DNA from: Streptomyces sp. CB02009
GTDB lineage: Bacteria; Actinomycetota; Actinomycetes; Streptomycetales; Streptomycetaceae
DNA: 64,000 bases
Reading direction: 5' to 3'
NCBI RefSeq assembly: GCF_001905825.1
Contig: NZ_LIVV01000005.1
Span: forward strand, 264,594 to 328,593
The position numbers and the translations under genes were made by a program. The notes under the pieces were generated by a model. That model had not been told where the DNA came from. It made no database searches and worked only from the letters and a program-made list of their open reading frames with translations. This document shows positions 49,063 to 58,456 of this stretch, in pieces; within the stretch, counting starts at the first letter, position 1, and each line of letters begins with the position of its first letter.

Positions 49063-50652
49063 CTAGTCGACTGACCTCGGCGGGGGCGGCGAGGCCGGGG
49101 GCGCGCCGGGTTCCCAGGCCGCCGGGAGGTAGTCGTAGGGCTCGAAGGCGGAGTCGCCGTACGGGTCGTAGTCGTCGTAGCCGCCGTACGGCGGGTCGTC
49201 GTCGGGCCCGGGGCCGGCGGCGGCCGGCTTCGCCCCGGCCGTTCTCCCGGCGGGGTCCGCCGGGAGCGACTCCGGCGCCTTCTCCGTCACCGGCCCCTCC
49301 GGGGCGGACGGGCTTGAGGAGGCCGGCGGGGTGCCGGAGCCGGCCGCGGCCACGGGACGTGCCGCGGAGCCCGAAGGGCCCGGGACCCCCGAAGCCACGG
49401 AGAATCCCGGAGCCACGGCCGACGGGGCGGGGGCCCCGGCCGGCTCCGGCGGGCGCTTCGAGCGCGGGACGCGCCGGCCCCAGGCCCGGACCCCCAGGGC
49501 CACCGGCACCCCGACGCAGGCGCCCCACAGGACGGTCGCCGCGCCCGTCTGCCACCACACCGGGCCGAACGCCGACAGCCGGGCCGTGCCGAGCGCTCCG
49601 CCCGCCGCGGCCGACAGCACCGCGACCACGGCACCGCAGCCCCAGGCCGCGCCCAGCGCCGTCAGTGCCGTGTCCCGGGCCGTCCAGGTCCGCGCCGAGC
49701 GGCCCACCCGGCCGCCCTGGAGCATCACGGCCACGAGCGGGACCGCCGCGGCCGCCCCGTGCATCCAGCCGCCGCGCCCGTCCTCGGGCAGCGCGGCGAG
49801 CAGCGGGAAGGGCGGTGCGGCCGGGTCGCCGACCAGGCCCAGCGGGGTCGCGAACGCGCCCGTGCCGAGGGTGAAGCCCGGCCCCAGCCCGTACGCGGCT
49901 CCCCAGACGGCCATGTTCGGGAGCAGCGCGAGGACCAGCAGCAGCACCGCCACCCGCCCCGACCACTCCCCCGTGAGCGCCGCGTACGCGGCCTGCGCCT
50001 CGCCGGCGTGCCAGGCCAGCGAGACCGCCGCGACGACCGCGCCGCCGCCGAGCAGCGTGACGAGCCCGAGCCCGGCCGCCCGCAGGGCGGCGGCCGCCTG
50101 GCGCTGCTCGGGGAGGGGGCGTCCGAACGCCGTCCACGCGCCCGCCCCGGCCGCCCCGGCCACGACGGCGGGCAGCCAGAGCCCGGCGCTGAGCGGTTCG
50201 ACGGGCAGCGGGCCGCTCTCGGCGTAGACCACGACGGCGGCGGCGACCAGCAGGTACCCGCCGGCCACGGCGCCGACCGCGCCGAGCGCGGAAGGGGGTC
50301 GCCGGTCTCCGCCGTCGGCCGCGTCGAGGGTGTCGCGGGCGGCGCGGTGGACGAGCCAGACGGGCAGGACGGCCAGGAGCATCGGCACGACGCCGAGGGG
50401 CGCGGGGAGTCCGGAGAGGGTGTCCGTACGGACGAGGTCCACGCCGTGCGCGAGCAGCCAGAGCCCGGCGGCGAGGTGCAGGGCGCCGCCGGGGCCGCTG
50501 TCGGGGTAGGGGGAACTGATCCAGGCGGCGACCACCAGGACCGCGAGGGCGCCGAGTCCGAGTCCGGCGGCGACCCCGCCCCGGACGCAGGCGGTGGCGA
50601 GCGCTGCGGAACGGCCGCCCCGGACCAGGGGGTGCTCGGTCACATGGGTCAC
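49063..50652 (-). CDS. DUF6350/PerM-like polytopic membrane protein
   Basis: 529 residues from GTG 50652 (GGGAG about 10 nt upstream). Ten or more membrane helices through about residue 400, with YPDSGPGGALHLAAGLWLLAHG near the start and LGPGFTLGTGAFATPLGLVGDPAAPPFPLLAALP in the middle, a stretch typical of the actinobacterial DUF6350 family that databases call cell-division protein PerM. A long acidic Pro/Gly/Tyr/Asp tail follows. The PerM role (divisome stability in mycobacteria) is transferred knowledge, not shown here. Confidence 0.83.
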   Translation of the reverse strand: MTHVTEHPLVRGGRSAALATACVRGGVAAGLGLGALAVLVVAAWISSPYPDSGPGGALHLAAGLWLLAHGVDLVRTDTLSGLPAPLGVVPMLLAVLPVWLVHRAARDTLDAADGGDRRPPSALGAVGAVAGGYLLVAAAVVVYAESGPLPVEPLSAGLWLPAVVAGAAGAGAWTAFGRPLPEQRQAAAALRAAGLGLVTLLGGGAVVAAVSLAWHAGEAQAAYAALTGEWSGRVAVLLLVLALLPNMAVWGAAYGLGPGFTLGTGAFATPLGLVGDPAAPPFPLLAALPEDGRGGWMHGAAAAVPLVAVMLQGGRVGRSARTWTARDTALTALGAAWGCGAVVAVLSAAAGGALGTARLSAFGPVWWQTGAATVLWGACVGVPVALGVRAWGRRVPRSKRPPEPAGAPAPSAVAPGFSVASGVPGPSGSAARPVAAAGSGTPPASSSPSAPEGPVTEKAPESLPADPAGRTAGAKPAAAGPGPDDDPPYGGYDDYDPYGDSAFEPYDYLPAAWEPGAPPASPPPPRSVD

Positions 50653-50771
50653 GGGGCCATGCTCCCAACGACACGCGCTTTTGCCGCGTAACAGGCAAAC
50701 CTCCGTTGTGTCGCTCAATATACGTTTATGTACTTTTCCGCCCACAGCAGCTCTGCGGGAGGTCGACGCCG

Positions 50772-52208
50772 ATGAGCCGGAGCACCGCGGATTCCGCATC
50801 CTCCGTGACCCTGCCGACCCCGAAGGAGCGGCGCAGGTTGCGTGAGGCCCTCGCGCTGAGCGAGGAGCAGGTCGCCGAGGCCATGGGCGTCACGAAGGCC
50901 ACGGTCAAGGCATGGGAGACCGGGCGTTCGGCACCACGGGGCCGCAAGCGCGAGGCGTACGCGAAGCTGCTCGGCGCGTGCGGGCCGGACGACGGACCGG
51001 GCGGCACCCCGGGCTCAGCGGACGCGCCGGCCGCCTCCTCGCCGGCCGCCTCCTCGCCGGCCGCTTCCCCCGCGACCACACCCCCGGCTGCTTCGCCCGC
51101 GGCTGCTTCGCCCGCTTCGGAGCAGCCCGCCGAGCCGCCCTGGTACGCGCCGCCGTCACCCGTACGGCCGCAGGCCCCGGGGAAAGCGCAGACGCAGGCC
51201 CCCGCCCCCACGGCGAACGTCCGGCCCAAGGCCGCCGCCAAGCGGGCCGCCAAGCCGCCGAAGGCCCCCTCCCCGTCGCCGGTCATCGCCGCGGGCCCGG
51301 CCCGCAAGGGCAGCCCGAGACCGCAGGAACGGCTGAAACCGGTCGCGGCCGAGGCCCCGGCCCCGTGGGTCGCGGAGGAGCGGCCCGTCGGGCCCCCCGC
51401 CGTACCGGGGGTCACCCCCGAGGAGGCCTTCGACGCGCTGTACGCGCAGGCGGCGTCCGGTCTCGTCCACCAGACGTATCTGCTGACCGGCCGGCGGCGG
51501 CTCTCCCGGGAGTCCGTCGAGCAGGCCTTCCACCGGGCCTGGGAGCACTGGCCGGAGGTCGCCCGCGACGCGGACCCGGTGGGCTGGGTGCGGGCGACGG
51601 CGTACGAGTACGCCCTCTCCCCCTGGCACCGGCTGCGCCGTACCCACAAGCACCCCGACGCGCCGCCCGCCGAGGCGGGCCGGCGGGCGCTGCTCACCGC
51701 GCTCCTCGAACTGCCGGCCCCGTACCGCCGAACCGTCCTGCTCTACGACGGGCTCGGGCTCGACCTGCCGGAGACCGCCGCCGAGACCGAGGCGAGCACC
51801 CCCGCCGCGGCCAACCGGCTGCTGCACGCCCGCACGGTCCTCGCGAAGCGGGTCCCCGAACTGGCCGATCCGGACGCCCTGCACGAGCGGCTCGGCGCGC
51901 TCGTCACCGAGGCGCCGACGACCACCCTCCCGGCGGCCCGCACCGTCCGGGGCGGCAGCGAGCGCCGGGCGCGGACGTGGACGCGCGCGGTGCTGGGGGT
52001 GACGACGGTCCTCATCGCGGTCACGGGCCTCACGGCGGCGACCGCGCCGACCCACTACATCCCGGTCAACGCCCCCGGCGAGACCGTCAACGGCGTGCCG
52101 GTCCGCGGCGGACCGCAGAAGCTCCGCCCGGAGGACGTGGAGCTCCGCGACAGGCTGCGCTCCGAACCGAACCCGGGCCCGGAGCGGCTGGTCCCGGCCG
52201 CCGAGTGA
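50772..52208 (+). CDS. HTH-sigma-like-TM fusion protein
   Basis: 478 residues from ATG 50772 (GGGAGG 10 nt upstream). Residues 17-66 are an XRE helix-turn-helix (RRLREALALSEEQVAEAMGVTKATVKAWETGR). A Pro/Ala/Ser linker of about 130 residues follows. Residues 215-290 resemble sigma region 2 (ALYAQAASGLVHQTYLLTGRRRLSRESVEQAFHRAWEHW) and 303-360 region 4 (ALLTALLELPAPYRRTVLLYDGLGLDLPETA). One membrane helix (about 403-425) and an external tail of 50 residues end the protein. The sigma core lacks some usual consensus, so it may not recruit polymerase. A membrane-tethered regulator is likely. Confidence 0.83.
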   Translation: MSRSTADSASSVTLPTPKERRRLREALALSEEQVAEAMGVTKATVKAWETGRSAPRGRKREAYAKLLGACGPDDGPGGTPGSADAPAASSPAASSPAASPATTPPAASPAAASPASEQPAEPPWYAPPSPVRPQAPGKAQTQAPAPTANVRPKAAAKRAAKPPKAPSPSPVIAAGPARKGSPRPQERLKPVAAEAPAPWVAEERPVGPPAVPGVTPEEAFDALYAQAASGLVHQTYLLTGRRRLSRESVEQAFHRAWEHWPEVARDADPVGWVRATAYEYALSPWHRLRRTHKHPDAPPAEAGRRALLTALLELPAPYRRTVLLYDGLGLDLPETAAETEASTPAAANRLLHARTVLAKRVPELADPDALHERLGALVTEAPTTTLPAARTVRGGSERRARTWTRAVLGVTTVLIAVTGLTAATAPTHYIPVNAPGETVNGVPVRGGPQKLRPEDVELRDRLRSEPNPGPERLVPAAE

Positions 52209-52231
52209 CCCCGGCCCGACGGCCGCCGCAC

Positions 52232-52285
52232 ACGAGAGGGCCCCGCCCTCGCCCGGGTGACCGGGCGGGGGCGGGGCCCTCTCGT
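52232..52285. terminator. Bidirectional terminator, 25-bp stem
   Basis: 52232-52256 pairs with 52261-52285 (one G-U) around a GTGA loop, between the fusion-protein gene and the end of sucD. Confidence 0.92.
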
Positions 52286-52322
52286 ACGACCGCCGCGGCG
52301 CACCGCGGCTACGTCAGGTGCT

Positions 52323-53207
52323 TCAGCCCGCGAGGATCGCGCGCGCCAGCTTGGCCGTCTCGGTCGGCGTCTTGCCGACCTTGACGCCGGCGGCCTCGAG
52401 GGCCTCCTTCTTCGCCTGGGCGGTGCCGGAGGAGCCGGAGACGATGGCGCCGGCGTGGCCCATGGTCTTGCCCTCGGGCGCGGTGAAGCCCGCGACGTAG
52501 CCGACGACCGGCTTGGTGACGTTGGCCTTGATGAAGTCGGCCGCACGCTCCTCGGCGTCGCCGCCGATCTCACCGATCATGACGATCAGGTCGGTCTCGG
52601 GGTCCGCCTCGAACGCCGCGAGGGCGTCGATGTGCGTGGTGCCGATGACCGGGTCGCCACCGATGCCGACGGCGGACGAGAAGCCGATGTCACGGAGCTC
52701 GTACATCATCTGGTACGTCAGCGTGCCGGACTTCGAGACCAGGCCGATGCGGCCCGGCTTCGTGATGTCGCCCGGGATGATGCCGGCGTTGGACTGGCCC
52801 GGGGTGATGAGACCGGGGCAGTTCGGACCGATGATGCGGGTCTTGTTGCCCTTGGCCTGGGCGTACGCCCAGAAGGCAGCGGAGTCGTGGACCGCGATGC
52901 CCTCGGTGATGACGACGGCCAGCGGGATCTCGGCGTCGATCGCCTCGACCACGGCGGCCTTCGCGAACGCCGGCGGGACGAAGAGGACCGAGACGTTGGC
53001 GCCGGTCTCCTTCATCGCCTCGGCGACGGAGCCGAAGACCGGGACCTCGGTGCCGTCGAAGTCGACGCTCGTGCCGGCCTTGCGCGGGTTCACGCCACCG
53101 ACGATGTTGGTGCCGTCACCCAGCATGAGCTTGGTGTGCTTCATGCCCGTGGCACCGGTCATGCCCTGGACGATGACCTTGCTGTCCTTGGTCAGGAAGA
53201 TAGCCAT
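52323..53207 (-). CDS. sucD: Succinyl-CoA synthetase alpha subunit
   Basis: 294 residues from ATG 53207. IVQGMTGATGMKHTKLML is the CoA/nucleotide Rossmann start, IGPNCPGLITPGQSNAGIIPG a signature loop, and GHAGAIVSG carries the His that is phosphorylated. With SucC it makes succinyl-CoA/succinate plus ATP or GTP in the TCA cycle. It starts 19 bp after sucC. Confidence 0.98.
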   Translation of the reverse strand: MAIFLTKDSKVIVQGMTGATGMKHTKLMLGDGTNIVGGVNPRKAGTSVDFDGTEVPVFGSVAEAMKETGANVSVLFVPPAFAKAAVVEAIDAEIPLAVVITEGIAVHDSAAFWAYAQAKGNKTRIIGPNCPGLITPGQSNAGIIPGDITKPGRIGLVSKSGTLTYQMMYELRDIGFSSAVGIGGDPVIGTTHIDALAAFEADPETDLIVMIGEIGGDAEERAADFIKANVTKPVVGYVAGFTAPEGKTMGHAGAIVSGSSGTAQAKKEALEAAGVKVGKTPTETAKLARAILAG

Positions 53208-53226
53208 GGTGTTCTGACCTCGTCCC

Positions 53227-54405
53227 TTACTTCGCAGCCGCGAGCTCGGCGGCCTTGTCGGCCGCGCCGTCCATGGTGTCCACACGCTGCACGAGCGGGT
53301 GGTTCGCGTCCGACAGGATCTTGCGACCCAGCTCCGCGTTGTTGCCGTCGAGGCGCACGACCAGCGGCTTGGTGACCTCTTCGCCCTTGGAGGCGAGGAG
53401 CTCCAGGGCCTGGACGATGCCGTTGGCGACCTCGTCACAGGCGGTGATGCCACCGAAGACGTTGACGAACACGGACTTGACGTCCGGGTCGCCCAGGATG
53501 ATCTCCAGGCCGTTCGCCATGACCTCGGCGGAGGCGCCGCCACCGATGTCGAGGAAGTTGGCCGGCTTCACGCCGCCGTGGTTCTCACCGGCGTACGCGA
53601 CGACGTCCAGGGTCGACATGACCAGACCGGCACCGTTACCGATGATGCCGACCTCGCCCTCGAGCTTGACGTAGTTGAGGTTCTTGGCCTTGGCGGCAGC
53701 CTCGAGCGGGTTGGCTGCGGCCTTGTCCTCGAGCGCCTCGTGGTCGGGCTGGCGGAAGTCGGCGTTCTCGTCGAGAGACACCTTTCCGTCCAGCGCCAGG
53801 ATGCGGCCGTCCTTGGTCTTCACCAGCGGGTTGACCTCGACGAGGAGCGCGTCCTCGGCGACGAAGGTCTTCCACAGGGTGACCAGGGCCTCGGCGACGC
53901 CCTCGGCCACGTCGGCCGGGAACTTAGCCAGCGCCACGATCTCGCGGGCCTTCTCGATGTCGACGCCGTCGACGGCGTTGACCGGGACCTTCGCGAGGGC
54001 CTCGGGGGTCTTCTCCGCGACCTCCTCGATGTCCATGCCGCCCTGCACCGACGCCATCGCGAGGAAGGTGCGGTTGGTGCGGTCGAGGAGGTACGAGACG
54101 TAGTACTCCGCCTCGATCTCCGGGGACAGCTCGGCGATCATCACCTTGTGGACCGTGTGGCCCTTGATGTCCATCCCGAGGATGTCCGTCGCGCGGGCGA
54201 CGGCCTCGTCCGGGTTCGCCGCCAGCTTCACGCCGCCGGCCTTGCCGCGGCCACCGACCTTCACCTGCGCCTTGACGACCGACTTGCCGCCAAGACGCTC
54301 GGTGGCCTCGCGCGCCGCCTCAGGCGTGTCGATGACTTCACCGGCCAGCACCGGTACACCGTGCTTGGCGAAGAGGTCCCTCGCCTGGTACTCGAACAGG
54401 TCCAC
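53227..54405 (-). CDS. sucC: Succinyl-CoA synthetase beta subunit
   Basis: 392 residues from GTG 54405 (AAAAGGGACGG upstream). MDLFEYQARDLFAKHGVPV, VVKAQVKVGGRGKAGGVKLA (ATP-grasp), DALLVEVNPLV and GNGAGLVMSTLDVVAYAGENHGG-type motifs are complete. First gene of sucCD. Confidence 0.98.
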   Translation of the reverse strand: MDLFEYQARDLFAKHGVPVLAGEVIDTPEAAREATERLGGKSVVKAQVKVGGRGKAGGVKLAANPDEAVARATDILGMDIKGHTVHKVMIAELSPEIEAEYYVSYLLDRTNRTFLAMASVQGGMDIEEVAEKTPEALAKVPVNAVDGVDIEKAREIVALAKFPADVAEGVAEALVTLWKTFVAEDALLVEVNPLVKTKDGRILALDGKVSLDENADFRQPDHEALEDKAAANPLEAAAKAKNLNYVKLEGEVGIIGNGAGLVMSTLDVVAYAGENHGGVKPANFLDIGGGASAEVMANGLEIILGDPDVKSVFVNVFGGITACDEVANGIVQALELLASKGEEVTKPLVVRLDGNNAELGRKILSDANHPLVQRVDTMDGAADKAAELAAAK

Positions 54406-54881
54406 GCGCGTCCGTCCCTTTTCTGATGATCGCGGTTCGTTGTCTGCGTGGGCGTGCCGCGAAGGGCAACGTGACTGCACTGTCACAAGGGAGGCGCACA
54501 CGGTGACCGTGGACGCGGCATGTCCGTCTCGCAGGTTATCGCCGAGGGACGCGGGTCCCTAAATCGCAGATCACAACAGAGCGGTGATACGGGTCACAGG
54601 CTGTAGGGGGCACGGGGTCGCGGGTAGGGGGTGCGCGGCGGCGGCGCGCGGCCCGCGCGGCAGGCGGGGCTTGGCCTCCCGCCCCCTCACGACGCGCCGG
54701 GAAAGCGGGTGAGGGCCGTTCCGGGAGGGGTGTGATATGGGACTCAGTGAGGCCCGGGACACCCGTGCGGGTGGTCCCGCGACGACGGATTCCGTACCCG
54801 CGGGCGGGAGAGACGGCGGCGGGGCGGGGCGGCTTGGCGGGCCGGTCGGGCCGGTCAGGTCAGGTGCGGCGGCCGGTCAGG
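54406..54881. other. 476-bp gene-free region between sucC and the VWA gene
   Basis: It holds the sucC leader. Two dyads lie upstream of sucC: GTGACTGCACTGTCAC (54471-54486) and CACGGTGACCGTG (54500-54512), possible operators. Further on there is a GC-rich stretch with GCGCGCGGCCCGCGCGGC-type self-complementarity near 54640-54665. Short frames here have no ribosome sites or conserved content; I see no gene. Confidence 0.6.
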
Positions 54882-54887
54882 TCAGGT
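54850..54887. repeat. Direct repeat at the end of the VWA gene
   Basis: GCCGGTCAGGTCAGGT occurs at 54850-54865 and 54872-54887. The second copy holds the complement of the VWA stop (54882-54884); the first repeats it 22 bp downstream. Confidence 0.75.
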
Positions 54888-56168
54888 CGCGGGGATCGGC
54901 AGCGGGCGCTTCTCCAGGGCGGCGGCCATGATCTCCGGGAACAGGTCGGGGGTGCAGGCGAAGGCCGGGGCGCCGAGCGCGGCGAGCGCCGCCGCGTGGT
55001 CGCGGTCGTAGGCCGGGGCGCCCTCGTCGGAGAGGGCGAGCAGGGCGATGAACTGGACGCCGGAGGCCTTCATCGCCGCGACCCGCTTCAGCATCTCGTC
55101 GCGGATGCCGCCCTCGTACAGATCGCTGATGAGGGCGACGACGGTGTCGGCGGGGCGGGTGATCTTCGACTGGCAGTGGGCGAGGGCGCGGTTGATGTCG
55201 GTGCCGCCGCCGAGCTGGGTGCCGAAGAGGACGTCGACGGGGTCGTCGATCCGGTCGGTCAGGTCCACGACGGCGGTGTCGAAGACGACGAGCCGGGTGG
55301 CGATCGACCGCATGGAGGCGAGCACGGCGCCGAAGACGGAGGCGTGGACGACGGAGGCGGCCATGGAGCCGGACTGGTCGACGCAGAGCACGACCTCCTT
55401 CCGTATCGCCCGGGAGGCACGCCCGTGGCCGATCAGCCGCTCGGGGACGACCGTGCGGTGCTCGGGCAGGTAGTTCTTGAGGTTGGCGCGGATCGTCCGG
55501 TCCCAGTCGATGTCCCGGTGGCGGGGGCGGCTGATCCGGGCGGAGCGGTCGAGGGCGCCGGTGAGGGTCGCACGGGTGCGGGTGGCGAGGCGCCTCTCCA
55601 GGTCGTCGACGACCTTGCGGACGACGGCCCGCGCGGTCTCCCTGGTCGTCTCCGGCATGGCCTGGTGGAGGGAGAGCAGGGTGCCGACCAGATGGACGTC
55701 CGCCTCGACGGCCTCCAGCATCTCCGGCTCCAGGAGCAGGGTGGCGAGGCCGAGGCGGTCGATCGCGTCGCGCTGCATGACCTGGACGACGGAGCTGGGG
55801 AAGTAGGTGCGGATGTCGCCGAGCCAGCGGGCGACCGAGGGCGCGGAGGCCCCGAGTCCGGCCGAGCGGTCCCGGCCGGTGCGGTCGCCGCCCTGGTTCC
55901 CGCGGCCGTAGAGCGCGGTGAGGGCGCCGTCCATGGCGGCGTCGGTGCCGGTGAGCGCCCGGCCGGTGCCGTCGGACTCCCCGCCGCCGAGGACGAGACG
56001 CCAGCGGCGCAGCCGCTCGTCGCCCGCGGGCCCCGCGTGCACGACGGTGCTCGGGTCGGCGGTCGGGCCGGGGGCTGTGTCGGGGGTGGTGGCTGTGGTG
56101 GCGGGGGTGCCGGTGGTGCCGGTGCCGGTGGTGCCGGTGCCGGTGGTGCCAGTGGTGCCGGTGCTCAT
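54882..56168 (-). CDS. VWA-domain protein of the MoxR locus
   Basis: 428 residues from ATG 56168, overlapping the upstream DUF5682 gene by 4 bp (ATGA). The head is a Thr/Gly repeat (STGTTGTTGTGTTG). Residues about 60-225 are helical (ALTALYGRGNQGGD, SVARWLGDIRTYFPSSVVQVMQ). The von Willebrand A domain starts at EVVLCVDQSGSMAAS with an intact MIDAS DxSxS, then LFGTQLGGGTDINRALAHCQ and ALISDLYEGG. In MoxR systems the VWA partner binds the ATPase and a target through Mg. Third gene of the operon. Confidence 0.92.
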   Translation of the reverse strand: MSTGTTGTTGTGTTGTGTTGTPATTATTPDTAPGPTADPSTVVHAGPAGDERLRRWRLVLGGGESDGTGRALTGTDAAMDGALTALYGRGNQGGDRTGRDRSAGLGASAPSVARWLGDIRTYFPSSVVQVMQRDAIDRLGLATLLLEPEMLEAVEADVHLVGTLLSLHQAMPETTRETARAVVRKVVDDLERRLATRTRATLTGALDRSARISRPRHRDIDWDRTIRANLKNYLPEHRTVVPERLIGHGRASRAIRKEVVLCVDQSGSMAASVVHASVFGAVLASMRSIATRLVVFDTAVVDLTDRIDDPVDVLFGTQLGGGTDINRALAHCQSKITRPADTVVALISDLYEGGIRDEMLKRVAAMKASGVQFIALLALSDEGAPAYDRDHAAALAALGAPAFACTPDLFPEIMAAALEKRPLPIPAT

Positions 56169-58456
56169 ACGAGGGCCTCCGTGCCGAGGACGAGGTGGAG
56201 GAGCGGCAGGACGGCGTCCGCCCGGTCCCGGTCGGGGGTGGGCGCGAAGCCGGGCACGCCGGGGCTGGTGTGCCCGGCCCCGCCGGCCTTCGGGCCGCGG
56301 GCGACCAGTTCGCCGAGGGTGCGGCGGACGCCCGGCTCGTATCCGGAGAAGGTCCGCCGCAGCAGCGGTAGGACGTCGGTGAACGCCTCCGCCGGGACGC
56401 CCGTCAGCCAGTCGTCGACCAGTCCGAGGAGCCGCTCGTCGTGGACCAGGAGGAGTCCGCCGCCCGAGGCCCCGCCGACGAAGCCGTCGATCCAGGCGGC
56501 GGCGTCGGGCGGCGGGGTGCCGGGAGAGAGGGCGCGGCTCATCAGGAGGGCCGCCTCGTCCTCGGCGACCCGGCCCTCGTCGAGGAGGAGCCGGGCCGCA
56601 CGGCCCCTGAGGAGGCCCGGGATCCGGTCGCGGTCGGCGAGCCGGCGCAGGGCACCGGCCCAGAGGTCGGTGAGCCCGTCGGCTCCGGGGAGCAGTCCGA
56701 CGGCCTGGTGCACCTCGTCGATCCGCTCGCGCATGGCCTCGGCCGCCTCGGTGTCGAGTCCCGCGCAGGCGGGCGGCAGGCCGACGCAGATCCGTTCGGC
56801 GAGGCCCGCGGCGACCTCGGCGAGGGCCGCCGTCCCGGTGCCCCGGACGTCGCCGTAGCGCAGGGAGCGGGCGAGGGCGGGGAGGGCCTGGGCGAGATGG
56901 GCGACGTCGGCGTCGAGCGCCGCCCGGTCGGCGAGCGCCCGCATGACGACGGGGAGCGCGTCGGTGAGCCCGGCGAGCAGGCACTGCTCGGCGAGGGCCG
57001 TGATGTCGGCGAGGGACTTCGCCCCCAGGGCCCGGGAGCCGGCGCGGGCGGTGGCGGCGGCCTCGACGGTGGTGCCCCAGACGCCGGCCTCGGCGACCTG
57101 GACGTGCAGCTCGGGCTCCCAGCGCAGCCGCCAGAGCTCCCGGAAGGTGCCGGTGCCGGAGCGGCCGGCGGCCGGTTCGCCCCAGCCGACGCCGAGGAGC
57201 CTCAGCCGGTGCAGCAGCCGGCTGCGCTCCCCGTCCAAGTCCTTGCGGAGGTCGAGATCGAGGTCGCGGTCGGTGGCCTCCGGCTTGAGGCGGAGGGTGC
57301 GCTGGCGACGGGCCAGGTCGCGCTGGAGGGGGACGGCGGGGGCGCCGGCCGGGACCTCGCCGAGGACGTCGCCGACGACGAGGCGGTCCCGGACGAGGTC
57401 GAGCGGCACGTCGGAGCCCTCGCAGAGCACGGCGCGGACGGCGTCGGTCGTCTCGTCGAGGCCGGGGAGCGGTCGGCCGCGCAGCGCGGCGAGGGTCTCG
57501 GCGAGCCGGACGGCCTCGATGACATGGGCGGAGGAGACGAGGTGGTCCTCGTCCCTGAGGAGCCCGGCGACCTTGGTCATCCACCGCTCGACGGGCCGGT
57601 CGGGGGCGGCGAAGAGATGCGCGTACCAGCCGGGCGACTCGATCCCGGCCCCGTACCCCGAGCGGCGGGCGAGCCTGCGGTGGGTCCAGGGGACCCAGGT
57701 CATCTCCGTCTTCACCTTCGGCAGCCCCTTGAGGAGGGCCCGGTCGGCGGCGACGGTGGTCTTCCGGGTGAGGGCGGGGACGTGCCAGGCGCCGCAGACG
57801 ACGGCGACGTCGTCGCCGAACTCCTTGCGGGCGGCGCGCAGCCGGATCCGCATGTGGGCCTCGCGGACGAGGTCGCGGGGATGCCCTCCGTGGCCGTACG
57901 CCTCGCGGAGCGCGCCCATCGCCTCGGCGAGGGCGTCGAAGGGGGCGGTGGGGTCGTCGCCGGCGCGCAGTTCGACGACGTCCTCCCACCAGCGCTCGGC
58001 GTCCTCGTACCCGGCGACGCGGGCGAGTTCGGCGACCGGGTCGGTCCGCAGGCCGCCGCCGGAGACCTCTTCCTCCCCGTCGTCCCAGGTGGGGTCTGTG
58101 GCGGCCAGGCCGTGCGCGGCGGGCAGGTCGATGAACCGGACGGCGGCTCCCCGGTCGAGGGCCCAGCGGATCGCGACCCACTCGGGCGAGAACGCGGCCA
58201 TCGGCCAGAACGCGGCCCGCCCGGGGTCGTCCACGGCGTGGGCGAGCAGGGCGACCGGCGGCCGCATGGCGGGGTCCGCGGCGAGCTCCACGAGCGCGTC
58301 GGCCTCGGCCGGGCCTTCGACGAGCACGGCGGCGGGCTGCGCCGCCTCCAGTGCGGCCCGCACCCCCCGGGCGGACCCGGGCCCGTGGTGCCGCACGCCG
58401 AGCACGATCGGCCCGGAAGGAGAGGAGGAGGCCCCGGCCGTGGACGGCGACGTCAT
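56165..58456 (-). CDS. DUF5682 protein, possible TraB/ChaN/EreA-like hydrolase
   Basis: 763 residues from ATG 58456, overlapping both neighbours by 4 bp. The N-terminal 260 residues contain VLGVRHHGPGSARGVRAAL (His23, His24), AVLVEGPAEADAL (Glu48) and AVVCGAWHVPALTRKTT (His225). The order resembles the G-x-x-H / E / G-x-x-H pattern of TraB/TIKI and ChaN/EreA-like hydrolases; this is inference. Residues 300-763 are helical repeats rich in Leu/Ala/Arg with no motif. I assign DUF5682 from memory of MoxR/VWA-linked proteins. No signal peptide. Confidence 0.85.
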   Translation of the reverse strand: MTSPSTAGASSSPSGPIVLGVRHHGPGSARGVRAALEAAQPAAVLVEGPAEADALVELAADPAMRPPVALLAHAVDDPGRAAFWPMAAFSPEWVAIRWALDRGAAVRFIDLPAAHGLAATDPTWDDGEEEVSGGGLRTDPVAELARVAGYEDAERWWEDVVELRAGDDPTAPFDALAEAMGALREAYGHGGHPRDLVREAHMRIRLRAARKEFGDDVAVVCGAWHVPALTRKTTVAADRALLKGLPKVKTEMTWVPWTHRRLARRSGYGAGIESPGWYAHLFAAPDRPVERWMTKVAGLLRDEDHLVSSAHVIEAVRLAETLAALRGRPLPGLDETTDAVRAVLCEGSDVPLDLVRDRLVVGDVLGEVPAGAPAVPLQRDLARRQRTLRLKPEATDRDLDLDLRKDLDGERSRLLHRLRLLGVGWGEPAAGRSGTGTFRELWRLRWEPELHVQVAEAGVWGTTVEAAATARAGSRALGAKSLADITALAEQCLLAGLTDALPVVMRALADRAALDADVAHLAQALPALARSLRYGDVRGTGTAALAEVAAGLAERICVGLPPACAGLDTEAAEAMRERIDEVHQAVGLLPGADGLTDLWAGALRRLADRDRIPGLLRGRAARLLLDEGRVAEDEAALLMSRALSPGTPPPDAAAWIDGFVGGASGGGLLLVHDERLLGLVDDWLTGVPAEAFTDVLPLLRRTFSGYEPGVRRTLGELVARGPKAGGAGHTSPGVPGFAPTPDRDRADAVLPLLHLVLGTEALV

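Noticed and set aside
54471..54486. CRP-type site GTGACTGCACTGTCAC before sucC
   Set aside because: The dyad is real but half-site spacing does not match the Streptomyces Crp consensus, so no regulator is assigned.
54571..54762. 63-codon frame in the sucC-VWA gap
   Set aside because: No ribosome site, Arg/Pro-rich composition and no conserved-looking content.
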